DNA from: Aristolochia californica
Lineage: Eukaryota > Streptophyta > Magnoliopsida > Piperales > Aristolochiaceae
DNA: 64,000 nt
Assembly (NCBI GenBank): GCA_029961685.1
Contig: JARWKL010000010.1
Coordinates: 7,895,931 to 7,959,930 of the forward strand
Direction of reading: 5' to 3'
Of the stretch, positions 1 to 11,409 are shown one piece after another (within the stretch, counting starts at the first letter, position 1; the number at the start of each line of letters is the position of its first letter). The position numbers and the translations under genes were made by a program. The notes beneath the pieces are model-generated. The model saw only the letters and a program-made list of their open reading frames with translations, did no database searches and was not told the origin of the DNA.

Positions 1-2400
1 TGCCAATTGGGTGCCATGTAACTTGAATAATTCTTTCCAAAAGGTACTGGTAAAAATGGCATCCCTGTCACTGATAATGGATGCTGGAATCCCATGTAAT
101 CGGACAATGTGGTCCATAAATAACTGTGCTACATGAGCAGCAGTATATGGATGCGCCAAAGAAATGAATTGACCATATTTTGAAAAATGGTCAACCACAA
201 CTAATATCATAGATTTACCTGATGAAGTTGGTAGGCCATCAATGAAGTCCATAGAAATGTCAGACCAGATTTGAGACGGTAGCTGTAGAGGTTGTAGTAG
301 GCCGACAAGACTTAAAGATTCAGCCTTGTTTCGTTGACAAATCTAACAAGCGATAAATACTCAGCAATTGTGCTCTTCATACCCCTCCAATAAAATTCCC
401 GACTGATTCGGAAATATGTTTTCTGTCAATCTTCATGTGTGTTATCATGGAAAGAGGACAAAATGGTGTGAAGAAGTGGGGACGTGTGATGCATAAAAAT
501 CTTGTTTTGTATAGGATAAGACGATCTTGAATCATCCAATGACTAGCTACTGTCCCTTGCTGAATATCCTGATATAATGAAATAAGTTCTGGATATTGAT
601 ATGTCTCCTCTCGAATAGAATCCAACATAAGTGAGCGTGGGTGGCTGAGAGCATAAACGTGTGGTTCTGGAATGTCCCGACAAGACAAAGCAACAACCCC
701 CAAATTCAAACTGACTGGCTTATATTGAACTGTAAAATTGAAGCCCATGAGTTTACTCAACCAGTGCTGCTGCGGTGATGTGGTGAGGCATTGCTCAAGA
801 AGATACTTGAGGCTGCAATGATCTGTACAAATCAGAAATGGTCGTCCCCAGAGATAAGGCCGCCAATGTTGGATGGCGTTGGCTAACCCAATCAGTTCCC
901 TCTCATATGCGGCTAACTTGTGGTGGTGTTGTCCCAAATGGTGGCTGAAATAAGCGATGGGGTGTTCCAGTTACTGTAACACTGCACCAATACCTCCTCT
1001 GGATGCATCACATTCCACCACAAAGGATTCATCAAAATCTGGTAGTTGTAGCACAAGTGTTGAGGCTAAGGCCTCCTTTAACTGCTGAAAGGCCCGAGCC
1101 GCTGAGGAAGACTAGGTGAATGCATGTTTCTTGAGAAGGTTGTTGAGTGGTGCTGCTATCTGGCCATAAGTACGGATAAATTTTCTGTAATATCCTGCTA
1201 GGCCCAAAAATCTCCTTAATGTGGTAAGGGAGGTGGGAGGAGGCTAATCTGTGACGGCTTGTATCTTACTCTTGTCAACCTGCATACCCACTGCTGATAT
1301 AACGTGGCCCAAATATGCCACTTCTGAAGTGCCCATAGAATATTTGGATTTATCCAAAACCAAATGATGGGAGCCTAGAATGGTAAATACCTGATGGAGG
1401 TGTTGGAGATGTTCGTCCCAATTTTTGCTATAGACCAAGATGTCATAAAAAGATACTAACACATATTTCCGCAGAAGTGAGGAAAATACCTCATTCATGA
1501 GGGCCTGGAAGGTGGAGGGCACATTGGAGAGACCGAAGGGCATGACAAGGAACTCGAAATGACCGTGGTGCGTGCGGAACGTAGTCTTCTCCACATCTAT
1601 AGGGTGAACTCTAGTTTGATGATAGCCCGATTTCAAATCTAACTTGGTAAAAATAGTAGCACCATGTAACTCATCCAACAACTCGTCCACCACTGGGATG
1701 GGGATCTTGTCTTTAATTGTATACAAATTGAGTTGCCTGTAGTCAACACAAAACCTCCATGATTTATCCTTTTTACGGACCAGTAAAACAGGGGATGAGA
1801 AGGGAGACCTACTGGGCTGGATAACTCCCTGATCGAGCATATTCAGGCACTATCTTTCAATTTCATCTTTCTATATATGTGGGTAACGATAAGGACGCAC
1901 CACCACTGGATCAGTTCCCAACTTCAAACGAATGCGGTGATCACAATGATGCACTGGTGGTAGACCAATAGGGTCATTAAATAAATCCGCAAATGCTGTA
2001 AGTAATGGAGATAACTTACAATCACCAGTGCTATGAATTTGGAAAGTGTGAAGTGTGTTGGGCACCTGTGCCTTAATACCCTGCAATGTAATCTGGCCCT
2101 GTTGTGTTGTAAATGTCATAGTCCAAGCCCGAAAATCCCACAATATAGGGCCTAATAGCTGAAGCCATTTTACCCCGAGCACCAAATCAAATCCTGCCAA
2201 AGGAATGACCAGTAAGTCAGCCTTAAATGAATGTCCCTCTATAGTAAAAGGGGTGGTTGCACATAACCCAACACTGGTAATTTTAGCCCCATTGGCCACT
2301 GAAACCAAGAGACCCTTTTGTTGTTGGATTTCTAATCCCAATTGTTTCGCTGCAGGCTCACTGGTAAAATTATGTGCTACCAGAATCAACTAAAGCAAGT
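1..2400 (-). pseudogene. pol: gypsy A pol: protease, RT, RNase H, integrase (broken)
   Basis: Order on the minus strand: protease tail (1871-2389, with GFDLVLGVKWLQ), RT (1244-1840, with [22 protein letters not shown] and MPFGLSN), RNase H (about 700-1090, YERELIGLA and a CTDHCSLKYLL box), then integrase (1 to about 470, with MDFIDGLP and SDRDAIFTS). RT should copy element RNA and integrase should insert the cDNA. The RT catalytic box reads S-F-Y-D where active relatives have F-F-D-D, so the first catalytic Asp is Tyr. Other damage: breaks between 938 and 1243, a protease break near 2390, and a stop at 343-345 inside the second Cys pair of the integrase zinc site. This is a non-functional relic. 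Confidence 0.88.
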
Positions 2401-3626
2401 AATTGGAGATGGTGTAACTTGGCCTTTACCTGCATGGTATTAGAACTACGCAGGCCATGCATGGCATGGAGGGAGAGCACTGGGTCTTGTTGTTCCTCTT
2501 CAACAATATCAGCTTTAGGAAGCACTTCTGGACCCTCTTCCCAAAGTTCTATACTGAATAATCTTTTGCAGGTATGTCCTGGGAGAAATTGTTCATCACA
2601 ATTAAAACAGAGGCCCTTGTCCTTTCTTGCATCCATTTCCTATTTAGTCAATAATTTACGTGGAAGATTGTGAGGAGGCAAACTTGTAGACTGCTCTACA
2701 CGGTTAGGGACAGAAGAGCCAAAACGTGGCCCAGGTGCAGTACCCGGTAGTCTGTTGGTCCAAAAGGGTTTTCGGCCTAATGATTCCCTCATAACTCTTT
2801 GTTTCTGTTCCACAACCCTGGCATAATTCATGGCTGAGTCCAAGTCTCTAGGACCAAGTAATTCCACTTCCAAGCAAACCGACTCGGTCAAGCCCGCATT
2901 AAAGATCTGAACATGCGGGTGAGGAGGAACAAATTCACTCGCGCGGGCCAACCTTTCCTGAAATATTTTTTGGTACAATTGTAAAGTGCCATTCTGTTTA
3001 TAGTTGATCAATTCCCCCACGGGGTTGCTACTAGCTGGAGGTCCAAACCTCATCTGGCAAGCCTGTTTAAAATTTAGCCAATCCTGAGTCGAATGGACAT
3101 TTCGGTAGTGATGGAACCACATGAGCGCTTCATCCAGCAAGTGGTAGGTGGCCAACGTGACCTTGTCCACATCCAACGTTTGTTGATGATAGAAAAATTG
3201 CTCACATTTGGTGAACCAAAGTAAAGGATCTTTTGAGCCATCATATGTAGGAAAATTGAGTTTAAAGTACCTGGGAACCGTAGTTGGTCCCTGTGCGTGA
3301 GCAGCCATAGGAACAATTTGTGGGCGCAGTGGTGGGGGTGGGGGTGGCATGAAGTGTGGGTGGTGTGCTGCCGGTGGTTGAGATTTTGTTGCTGGTGGTG
3401 GCGCTGCTGATTGAAGTGCTGCAAGCTGGCAGATGACGGTTTGGAGAGAAGTTTCCAGCGTGTGCAATGAATTATTGATGTTAGTAATTTCAGCACCTTG
3501 ATCCGTGGACCTTTGTTGAAGATCTGAAAGCACTTGAAGTATGTGTTCTGGAGAAGAAGAGTCACCGAGGGTGGACCTATCTGATACCACGTTGTTAAGA
3601 TCCTCACGAGCCATGAATCTTGTCAC
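2370..3626 (-). pseudogene. gag: gypsy A gag with nucleocapsid zinc knuckle
   Basis: A 328-residue open frame (2640-3626) continues after one stop (about 2640) into a zinc knuckle (CFNCDEQFLPGHTC) and the protease start LVDSGST. Gag forms the particle that packages element RNA. Visible features are a coiled N-terminal part, a Pro-rich stretch (about residues 75-115) and the capsid-like core (PTYDGSKDPLLWFTKCEQFF, ending near ERLARASEFV). The start MTRFMARED lies inside the 5' LTR, and the PBS is translated within the frame. One stop splits gag from the knuckle. The assignment is strong because B, S and I2 carry the same protein. Confidence 0.85.
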
Positions 3627-4025
3627 CCCCTCTCTTTTCTTCCTTCCATTGCTTTGCTTGACGTAGGGATAGATTGATAGAGTGATGTAAAGAAGAAATT
3701 TGGAAAGGGGATTTGGGGAAAAAGGGGGAGAGCTTGAAGGAGCTCTCGACCTGTTACTCTAATTTACTCTAGGCTAATTTGATAATTCAATCGCTACCTT
3801 TCATTAACCTAGTCGTCCCCTTAAATAGGGTTGAGGACACCAAATACAATTCAGACCCTTGGGTCACTGGTTCAAGCCAAATACAATTCAGACCCTTGGG
3901 TCACTGGCTCAAGCCAAATAAATTGTAAACCAAGCCAAACCAAAATCAATTACATGAAAATTGAAAACCACATTAATTAATTCCTATGCCTGCTGGTAAC
4001 TCGTGATGCCATTGAATCCATAACA
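3593..4025 (-). repeat. 5' LTR of gypsy A
   Basis: 433 bp, bounded on the plus strand by tgttaagatc and ccataaca (TG...CA). The PBS complement (tctgataccacg) lies just left of it. On the sense strand the first codons of the LTR encode the end of pol (MDSMASRV) and the last codons the start of gag (RFMARED). It contains a duplicated 'cagacccttgggtcactgg' segment around 3855-3910. Confidence 0.87.
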
Positions 4026-5720
4026 CCCCCACATTCAGACTACCAGGTTTATACTCAACGTTAAAGTCAAACCCCATCAGTTTACTAAACCAGTGCTGCT
4101 GAGGGGAGGTGGTGAGATGCTGCTCAAGAAGATACTTTAGGCTTGAATGATCGGTCCGAATAAGAAATGGGTGACACCAGAGATAGGGCCTCCAATGCTT
4201 GATGGCTTTAGCTAAATCAATCAATTCCCTTTCATAAGCCGCGAGTTTGTGAGGTGTTGGCCAAGCTGTCGGCTCAAATAAGCGATCGGATGGCCTTGTT
4301 GCTGTAACATTGCACCTATACCCCCGCCCGAAGCATCACATTCCACTAAAAACAACTCATCAAAGTCTGGTAGCTAAAAAACCGGCGCTGAAGATAGGGC
4401 TGCCTTCAATTGCTGAAAAGAATGATCCACTGGCTTGGACCAGCTGAAAGCATTTTTCTTGAGGAGATTGTTGAGTGGTGTTGCAATCTGTTCGTAGCTG
4501 CGGATAAATTTTCTATAATAACCAGCGAGGCCCAAAAATCCCCTAACCACTATGATGGATATGGGAGGAGGCCAGTCTGTGACGGCCTGAATCTTGCTCT
4601 GGTCAACCTTATCCCCAACTGCGAAAATAACGTGGCCCAAGTATGCCACCTCGGGTGTGCCCATAGAACATTTGGACTTGTTTAAAACCAAATGATGTGA
4701 ACATAGGAGAGTAAATATCTGGTGAAGGTGCTGAAGGTGCTCATCCCAATGTTTGCTATACACCAATATATCATAAAAAAAGACTAGAACATATTTCCAT
4801 AAGATAGAGCTAAATACCTCATTCATGAGGGCCTGGAAAGTGGATGGCGCATTGGAGAGACCAAAGAGCATCACTAGGAACTCAAAATGCCCATGGTGTA
4901 TGCGAAACGCTGTCTTCTCCACATCTGAAGGATGAACTCTAATATGATGATAACCTGACTTCAAGTCCAGCTTTGTAAATATAGTGGCACCATGTAACCC
5001 ATCTAACAGCTCGTCCACCATGGGATTGAGAAATTTGTCTTTAATTATGTTAGCATTGAGCTGCCTATAGTCCACACAAAATCTCTAGGACTTGTCATGT
5101 TTTTTTACTAGTAACACAGGGGATGAGAAAGGAGACCTGCTGGGCTGAATAATTCCCTGGGCGAGCATAATTTGGCACTATCTCTCAATTTCATCCTTCT
5201 ATAACTGGGGGTAAAGGTAAGGCCGAACCACCACAAGTTCTGTCCCCAGTTGCAATTTGATGCGGTGATCATAGTGGTGAAAAGGTGGAAGAGCAATAGG
5301 TTCCTGAAATAAATCTTCAAATTTTGTAAGTAATTGAGATAACTTATAGTGCTCGGCGCTCTAGACCTGAGCTGCCTGAATTGTGCAGGGCACTGTAGCC
5401 TATGTGCCTTGCAAGGTGATATGACACTGGCCCTCTGTGAAGGTCATGGTCAGGGCCTAAAAATCCCACAAGATAGGCCCCAACATCTGGAGCCATTTAA
5501 CTCCGAGTACCAAATCAAATCCTGCCAGTGGAATCACCAAGAAATCGGCAATAAAGGAGTGGCCCTCAATACAAAAGGGGCTGGCTGTAGAGATATCCAC
5601 ACTGGCGATTTTGGCCCCATTGGCCACTGCGATGGAGAGGCCTATTTTCTGCTTGATTACCAACCCAAGCTGTTCTGCCGCTGGCTGACTTATGAAGTTG
5701 TGCGTGCTGCCAGAGTCAAC
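4026..5720 (-). pseudogene. pol: gypsy B pol: protease, RT, partial RNase H
   Basis: The protease domain is at about 5457-5720 (GFDLVLGVKWLQMLGP). RT is at 4374-5075 ([31 protein letters not shown]). RNase H starts near 4370 and is interrupted at 4026 (HWRPYLWCHPFLIRTDHSSLK is visible). The RT catalytic box reads FFYD: codon TAT replaces the expected GAT, the same change as in A and S. RNase H ends in a non-native tail because the frame runs into the A LTR. Stops fall near 4370 and 5080. Non-functional. Confidence 0.87.
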
Positions 5721-5732
5721 TAAGGCTAGTAA

Positions 5733-6946
5733 CTATAGATGGGGCAACTTGGCCCGAACTTGCATTGTGTTGGAACTATGCATTCCAGTCATGGCATGGA
5801 GTGAAATAGCTGGGGCATCTTGTTCTATCTCAACATTGTCTTCTTCTAGGAGTATTTCCTCGGTATCCTCATAAAGAAGCATGCTGAATAATCTCTTGCA
5901 TATGTGACCCTGGACATACTGTTCATCACAATTAAAATAGAGACCCTTTGCCATCCTTTGTTCCATCTCTTGTCTATTCAATTTTTTATGTATGATACTA
6001 GCGGCGTGGAGGAAGAACTCTCTGCATGTGGATCTGCATTGTGTCCAGTATGTGGAGACCTTGAATAGGGTGAGGGAGCAGTGGTAGTCGCCCTGCTTTG
6101 TCAAGCTGGTCTTCGGACTAGGGATTCCTTCAGAACTCACTATTTAGTATCAATGGTCCTGGCCAAGTTCATAGTGTGGTCCAAATCTCTAGTGTCATGT
6201 AATTCAACCTCCAGACGTAGGGCCTCTATCAAGCCAGCAATAAAGAGGTTAACATACTGGGAGGGCGTGACATTGGTACTGGCTCTGGCCAAGCGTTCCT
6301 GGAAGGTCTTTTGGTACACTTCAATTGTGCCCATCTATTTCAAATTCACCAATTCGCCCAACGGATTGCTACTAGTTAAAGGACCACACCTCATCATGCA
6401 AGATTGTTTAAATACATCCCAATCCGGAACCAAATGTTCATTTTTGAATTGGTGGAACCATAGAAGTGCTTCATTGATCATATGGAATGTGGAAAACTAG
6501 ACCCAGTCATTCGCTGGTGTTTTTTTATGGTAAAAGAACTGGTCACATCGGTGTAACCAGATCAAGGGGTCCTTAGACCCATCAAATGTAGGAAAGTCCA
6601 ATTTCACATACCTGGGAATCGAATTAGGGGCAGTAGCGTGAGGTCCCAATGGAGGATGTGGGTGGTGCTCGGCCAGTGGTGTATAGCTTCCCGGTGGCGG
6701 CGCTCGAAGCCCACTGTCCTCCTGTCACCGGAGGAGGAGCTGGATTGATGCATCCATGGCTGCCATGGCTGAATGCAGGTCAGCATTGGTCTGACGAACC
6801 TCGACAATGGATTGTAATTGAGCCTCTGACCTCTGACGATTTTCCTCAATCAGTGGACGTAAATCCTCTGGGGAAGAGGAATCCCCAAAGGTGGACCTGT
6901 CTGATACCAAGATGTTGGGATCTTCCCAGGCTATGGATCTTGTCAC
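5733..6946 (-). pseudogene. gag: gypsy B gag (fragmented)
   Basis: The N-terminal frame 6725-6946 begins MTRSIAWEDPNILVSD, crosses the LTR/PBS border at 6913 and carries the conserved GDSSSPEDL. The capsid-like part is at about 6140-6600 (VYQKTFQERLARAS). The zinc knuckle (YFNCDEQYVQGHIC) and protease start are at 5733-6000. The knuckle's first Cys is Tyr. At least three frame breaks separate the pieces. Confidence 0.8.
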
Positions 6947-7323
6947 CCTTCTTCCCTCTCTTCCCTCCAGATTGGTTGTTGACGCTAGAAGAGAACTCTT
7001 GTTCTTGGATCGTGTAATGGTGAAATGGATTGAGCCTTAAGGAGGCTCGACCTGGACCTCTGAGAGAGAATCCGACTTGGACCTCTGAGGGAGAATCCAA
7101 CCTGGCTAAAACTAAATGATTCAATGCTTATTCTTCATTCAGCTCTTTGTCCCAATAAATAGGTTTGGGGACAAAATTACAACTCAGACCCATGGGTCAC
7201 ATGGTTCACGCAAAATTACATTCAAACCAAACTAAACCAAATTCAACATACATGCAAAAGGGAAATAGCATAATTTAATTCCTATGTTTGTTGATAACTT
7301 AGGATGCTATGGAGTCCATAACA
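6913..7323 (-). repeat. 5' LTR of gypsy B
   Basis: 411 bp, bounded by tgttgggatc and gtccataaca, with the PBS complement ctgataccaaga at its left edge. Two near-identical 'ctctgagggagaatcc' segments occur inside (about 7055-7100), a repeat also present in the LTRs of C, S, I1, I2 and R. The 35 bp to its right (7324-7358) match nothing I recognise. Confidence 0.86.
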
Positions 7324-7358
7324 GAAGGGACATTATGCTTACTCGGTTTATGATGTAG

Positions 7359-7754
7359 TGTTGAATTTAAGACCCCATGATTAAAACCTCAAGCAAAACA
7401 AGAGAGGGAGAAGAGAGGAAGAGAGAAGATGAAAGGAGGAGAGCAAAGAGAGAAATCCGGTAGAGAAGAAAGAAAGGAGAAGAGAGAGGGAGCTTCCATG
7501 AATTGGGAGAAGATGATGCTCTACCCCAAACCAAGGGCCTCTATTTATAGTTTTTTAGAGGAATTTACAATGCCTACAATGCCCTTAGAGCTAGAAGCTT
7601 TACATTAGAAAAGTCATATGTAGACATGTTCACCTTAACTAATTACACCCTTGTGCCATCTCTATGAGATGACACCTTATTTACAATCATGCCACCTCTC
7701 TTGGACGTGTGGGCCTTCTCCATACTTGTGTGGGCTTGGGCCCATCTTCTAACA
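7359..7754 (-). repeat. 3' LTR of copia element D
   Basis: 396 bp. On the minus strand it starts tgttagaagatgggcccaag after a polypurine tract (ttgagggggagtg) and ends aattcaaca. The inner part is GA-rich on the plus strand (CT-rich on the sense strand), as in the other copia LTRs here. The start motif is shared with LTRs E, G and T. Confidence 0.78.
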
Positions 7755-8052
7755 CTCCCCCTCAAGTTGGGGGAGAGAAAACATCGTAATTGCCCAACTT
7801 TCTGCAAATGGTGGACAAGATTTTGTGGGTACTGGCTTTGTGAGGATGTCTGCAACTTGTCCTTTCGAGGAGATATGTCTGGGGAATAATATGCCAGCCT
7901 GAAATTTTTCTCATATAAAGTGGTAGTCCACCTCAATGTGTCTTGTTCTTTCATGGAAGACCGGATTTGAAGTGATATGAATCGCCACTTGGTTATTGCA
8001 ATATAGATCCATAGAGGCTGCTTTATAGAATCCCAATTCAGTGAGAAAAGAC
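7755..8052 (-). pseudogene. pol: copia D RNase H fragment
   Basis: Minus-strand remnant of the C-terminal RNase H of a Ty1/copia polyprotein. Visible are TELGFYKAASMDLY, NNQVAIHITSNPVFHERT and KHIEVDYHFI-like sequence; on the 3' side a frameshifted tail matches the LTKPV...CRKLG end. The catalytic Asp of D-N-Q-A is Asn here. It breaks at about 8052, where sequence of a plus-strand copia tail (T) begins, so two opposed copia ends are fused. Confidence 0.78.
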
Positions 8053-8104
8053 CTTGAGGGGGAATGTAGCAAAATATGGTGGACTGCAATTTTATATTGG
8101 AAGA
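8053..8104 (+). mobile_element. copia T, left part of 3' tail
   Basis: Plus-strand tail (gagggggaatgtagcaaaat, then tggactgcaattttat) homologous to sequence just upstream of the 3' LTRs of E and G. It is cut at 8104 by element C and resumes at 10216 (gaagatcctatacacc). The last five bases, gaaga (8100-8104), form the left target duplication of C. Confidence 0.7.
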
Positions 8105-8520
8105 TGTTAGATTCTTCCCGAGCCATGGATCGAGTCACCCTTCTTTCCTCTCTTCCCTCCATGGTCGTTCTTGATGCTGGAAGAAAATTCTTGTTTCTGG
8201 AACGTGGAATGATGGAAATCAAATAGAATGAAGGAGCTTTGAAGGAAGCTCGACCTGGACCTCAGAGGGAGAATCCAACCTAGACCTCTGAGGGAGAATC
8301 TGACATGTTTACTCTAATTTTATCAATACTTGATTTCTCCTTCCCTTGACGTCCCCCAAAATAGGGTTGAGGACGGAATTTAAAAAGTTACAATAGGTCA
8401 AGTGGTTCATGCCACATTACATCTAAACCAAACCAAACCAAATGAAATTACATTAAAACTAAAATGACATAATTTAATTCCTATGCCTGTGGATAACTCG
8501 TGATGCTATGGAGTCCATCA
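8105..8520 (-). repeat. 3' LTR of gypsy C
   Basis: 416 bp from tgttagattc to gtccatca; the terminal TGTTATGG start of the family has become TGATGG on the sense strand. The pol frame enters it (VMDSIASRVIHRHRN at the C-terminus). The polypurine tract lies at its right edge (ccccttctggagaaag on the plus strand). Confidence 0.87.
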
Positions 8521-10210
8521 CCCCCTTCTGGAGAAAGACCGTGTCCTCAACCTCGAAGTAGGGGTAGAGGGTGTGGAACGTAGCTAATGGCTCCCATGTC
8601 ATGTCATTAGGATCAGTATCAGCCCATTGCACTAGGATCTCCCAATCACCTTGAATGCGGCAAGCCTGTAATACCTGTGCTAGAGTAGAAAGGACACGTC
8701 CCTCATGTAGTGGGGGTAGAGGTGTGTACAGCAAGGGAGAATCACCTTGGAAGGCCTTCAGTTGGGAGACATGAAACACATTGTGAATCCTGGCCTCTGG
8801 TGAAAGCTGCAAGCTGTAGGCAACTGTACCAATGCGGTCCATAACCAGAAAGGGACCATAATACTTTGGAGAGAGCTTGTGGCATTTGGAGGCTGTCAGC
8901 GACAGCTGGCTGTAGTGTTGGAGATGCAACCATACATAATCTCCTGGAGAAAAGAAGACTTCCTGGTGCTTCTTGTCATAATACAACTTCATAGTATGTT
9001 GTGCCTCTGGAGATGAGTACGCACCTCAATGAGCAAGTTGTCTCTTTTGGCTAATGCGTGGTGCAAAGTGGCGACCTTAGAGGCACTCGATTCATATGAT
9101 AAAAGGCTGGGTGGGTCTCTACCATATACTACCTTGAATGGGGTTGTGCCTAGTGCGCTGTGGTAGGAGGTGTTGTAATAGAATTCAGCTCAGGCGAGCC
9201 ACTTAACCCACCTTTTAGGTCAGTCCCCCACGAAACAACGAAGATACATTTCAATTGTTCTGTTTACAACCTCTATATGACCATCAGTCTGCGGATGGTT
9301 GGCTGAAGAGAATGCTAACGTTGTGCCCTATAGCTTGAATAGTTCTTTCCAGAATGTACTGGTAAAGATGGCATCCCTATCACTGGTAATGGAATTAGGC
9401 ATCCCATGTATGCGAACAATATTATCCATAAAGAGCTGAGCAACTTGAGTTGCAGTGTAAGGATGAGCCAAAGGGTTGAAGTGCCCATACTTTGAGAAAT
9501 GATCAACCATTACAAAGATAACGGATTTGCCTGACGAAGAGGGAAGTCCATCTATGAAGTCCATAGAAATATCAGACCAGACCTGTGACAACAGTTGAAG
9601 TGGTTGGAGTAACCCAGCTGGACTTAATGTTTCAACTTTATTCCGTTGAAAAATCTGACAAGCCGCCACATAATCGCTATACTGCACTTCATGCCTCTCC
9701 AATAAATTTCCCGACTAATCCGGAAATATGTTTTTTGTCGGCCCTCATGTGTATTGTCATGGAAGGAGGCTAAAATGTTGTGAATTAGTGGGGACGTGTG
9801 GTGTAGAAAGATTTTGTTTTTGTAGAGGACCAGATTGTCCTTAACCATCCAAGGGGTTGCCGCTGTCCCCTGCTGGATCATGATATAAAGCTATAATTTT
9901 CGGGTACTGTTGTGTCTCTTCCCGTATAGAATCCAACAAGAGAGCTTTGGGCTGACTTATGGTATGTAATTGCGGCTCTGGAATGTCCCAGCGAGATAAA
10001 GCATCAGCCCCTACATTCAAACTCCTAGGTTTATACTCTACAGTAAAGTCAAACCCCATAAGTTTACTTAACCAATACTGCTGCGGTGAGGTAGTGAGGC
10101 ATTGCTCAAGCTGATACTTGAGGCTGCAATGATCAATGCGAATAAAAAATGGGCGTCCCCAGAGATAAGGCCGCCAATGCTGTATACCTTTCGCTAATCC
10201 GATCAATTCA
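8474..10210 (-). pseudogene. pol: gypsy C pol: RNase H, integrase, chromodomain
   Basis: RNase H occupies about 9960-10210 (LIGLAKGIQHWRPYLW, RIDHCSLKYQLE) and lacks its start. The integrase zinc site and core are at about 9310-9880 (DISMDFIDGLP, VMVDHFSKYGHF, TSDRDAIFTS). The integrase C-terminus and chromodomain are at 8474-8992 (SPKYYGPFLVMDRIG, VFHVSQLKAF, ILVQWADTDPNDMTWEP). The chromodomain is thought to direct insertion to heterochromatin. The last 15 residues are encoded by the 3' LTR. Frameshifts near 9000-9310 and 9640-9700. Confidence 0.87.
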
Positions 10211-10215
10211 TAACA

Positions 10216-10662
10216 GAAGATCCTATACACCATTTGTAGCATGTTGGACTTTTATGATGTTCTCTCACCCCAACTTGAGGAGGTGTGTTGGAACCTAGGC
10301 CCAAGCCCACATGTCCAACTGTGTGGAAGATGGGCTCAAGCCCATAGGCCCACATAGTGGTGGCATGATGGTAAATAAAGAGTCATCTCACAAAGATGGC
10401 ATTGATGTAATTAGTTTATGAATTAAGTCTCTTATTCACTCTTACGAGGGTGAAGGGTATTCTTGTAATATTAGTGCTTTTAATATCTATAAATACAACT
10501 TAAGGGGGAGAGTTTGGACAAGTCCATTAACCTAATCTTCCTCTTCTTTTTTCCAAATTCGTCACTCTTCCTCTTCTCCTCATAAAACCTTCTCTCCACA
10601 ACTCTTCTTCTCCTAATCCTCTTCTACTATGATTATACATCATGGAACCCTAAGTTTCAATA
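10216..10662 (+). repeat. copia T, right part of tail plus 3' LTR
   Basis: After the second gaaga copy the copia tail continues (tcctatacaccatttgtagc, ctcaccccaacttgaggagg) to a 3' LTR at 10286-10662. The LTR starts tgttggaacctaggcc and ends near tttcaata. A TATA-like ctataaatacaac sits at about 10488. Together with 8053-8104 this restores a T tail of about 115 bp. Confidence 0.72.
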
Positions 10663-11080
10663 AAAGTAATGAAAAAAATTGATGTTTTTCTCAAGTTTAG
10701 AACTAGCACATGAGACGAAAATATAATAATAATAATAATAAACTTGAATTTGAATAATGAAAGACCAATAGCTGATCATCCTTTGCCAGAAACTCAACCA
10801 ACCAAAAGATTTAAAGGGAGTAGAAACTTATCTTTTAAGAGGAAACCATCCATATATAATCTTCCATGATCAGACATAATTTTTTTTCTCAACATGCTTT
10901 TTCTCCAGCCAAGAGAAAATTTTTAGCAGGCTTCAAGTGAGGCCCTAGCATGTCAACTTGGATACCATGTTAACTTCTAGGGCCTAATCACATTATTACA
11001 AAGCTCTAAAGAGAACAAGAGGAGAGAGGCGAAAAGAAAAGAATAAGAGAAGAGAAAGAGAGCTCTGGATTATGGGAGAG
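10663..11080 (-). mobile_element. Remnant W: minus-strand LTR element, 5' end
   Basis: A minus-strand LTR piece (10968-11080; sense end gaagttaaca) is followed on its sense side by a PBS-like tggtatccaag (complement at about 10957-10967). About 300 bp to the left is AT-rich leader with no coding signal, including an (aat)n run near 10721-10740. The LTR is cut at 11080 by the start of Q. Confidence 0.55.
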
Positions 11081-11409
11081 TATTGAAAGATGTAACCCTA
11101 GTATAGTGGCAATGATGTAAAAGTCTTTACTTCTTGTCCCTTTCCTCCCTTTTTAGGGTAAAGGGCATTGATGTAATTTGTAAGATTCTCAAAATTATAA
11201 ATACATGTTGAGGGGGAAGATTAGGCATGTCACCTAATGCTAATGCTCCTTCCCTCCTCTCACTCTCATTCCCATAGCCAACCTCTCTCCTCCTCTCCTC
11301 TTCACTCGATCATCTCCTCTTTCTCTCTTCTTTCTATCTTCCTCTTGTAACTCTTTTCACCTTAAACTAGCTCGGTTATTACTCACTAAATGGGATCCTA
11401 AATCTAACA
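11081..11409 (+). repeat. 5' LTR of copia Q, with PBS after it
   Basis: 329 bp from tattgaaaga to aatctaaca, followed by the PBS tggtatctgagc (11410-11421). It starts TA rather than TG, and the 3' copy at 62380 also starts TA. It has a TATA-like attataaatacatg near 11193 and a CT-rich region before the PBS. Confidence 0.8.

Larger units (their letters stand above)
1..4025 (-). mobile_element. Ty3/gypsy LTR retrotransposon A (3' end outside window)
   Basis: Read on the minus strand, this is 5' LTR (3593-4025), PBS, gag, protease, reverse transcriptase, RNase H and integrase. The integrase runs off the left edge of the window, so the chromodomain and 3' LTR are not visible. The right LTR ends in ccataaca at 4025 and abuts RNase H sequence of element B. 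B's reading frame stops making sense exactly there, so A is probably inserted in B; the other copy of the target duplication would lie left of the window. The coding part has several stops and frame breaks, so the copy is not autonomous. Confidence 0.88.
4026..7323 (-). mobile_element. Ty3/gypsy LTR retrotransposon B, cut by A
   Basis: Minus-strand element of the same family as A: 5' LTR 6913-7323, gag, protease, RT and the first part of RNase H. The sequence stops abruptly at 4026, where the LTR of A begins; the rest of RNase H and the integrase would lie left of A, outside the window. All coding domains have stops or frameshifts. Confidence 0.87.
8105..10215 (-). mobile_element. gypsy C, internally deleted, with TSD
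   Basis: Minus-strand gypsy copy flanked by the perfect 5-bp duplication gaaga (8100-8104 and 10216-10220). Its 3' LTR (8105-8520), chromodomain, integrase and RNase H are present. At about 10209 the RNase H frame jumps straight to the last bases of an LTR (cataaca). The 5' LTR, PBS, gag, protease and RT are therefore gone, while the outer end and TSD are kept. The deletion is inferred to have happened after insertion. Confidence 0.9.

Noticed and set aside
7643..8089. 148-residue minus-strand frame as a novel protein
   Set aside because: Shadow frame of a degenerate copia RNase H and LTR; the correct frame shows known RNase H motifs.
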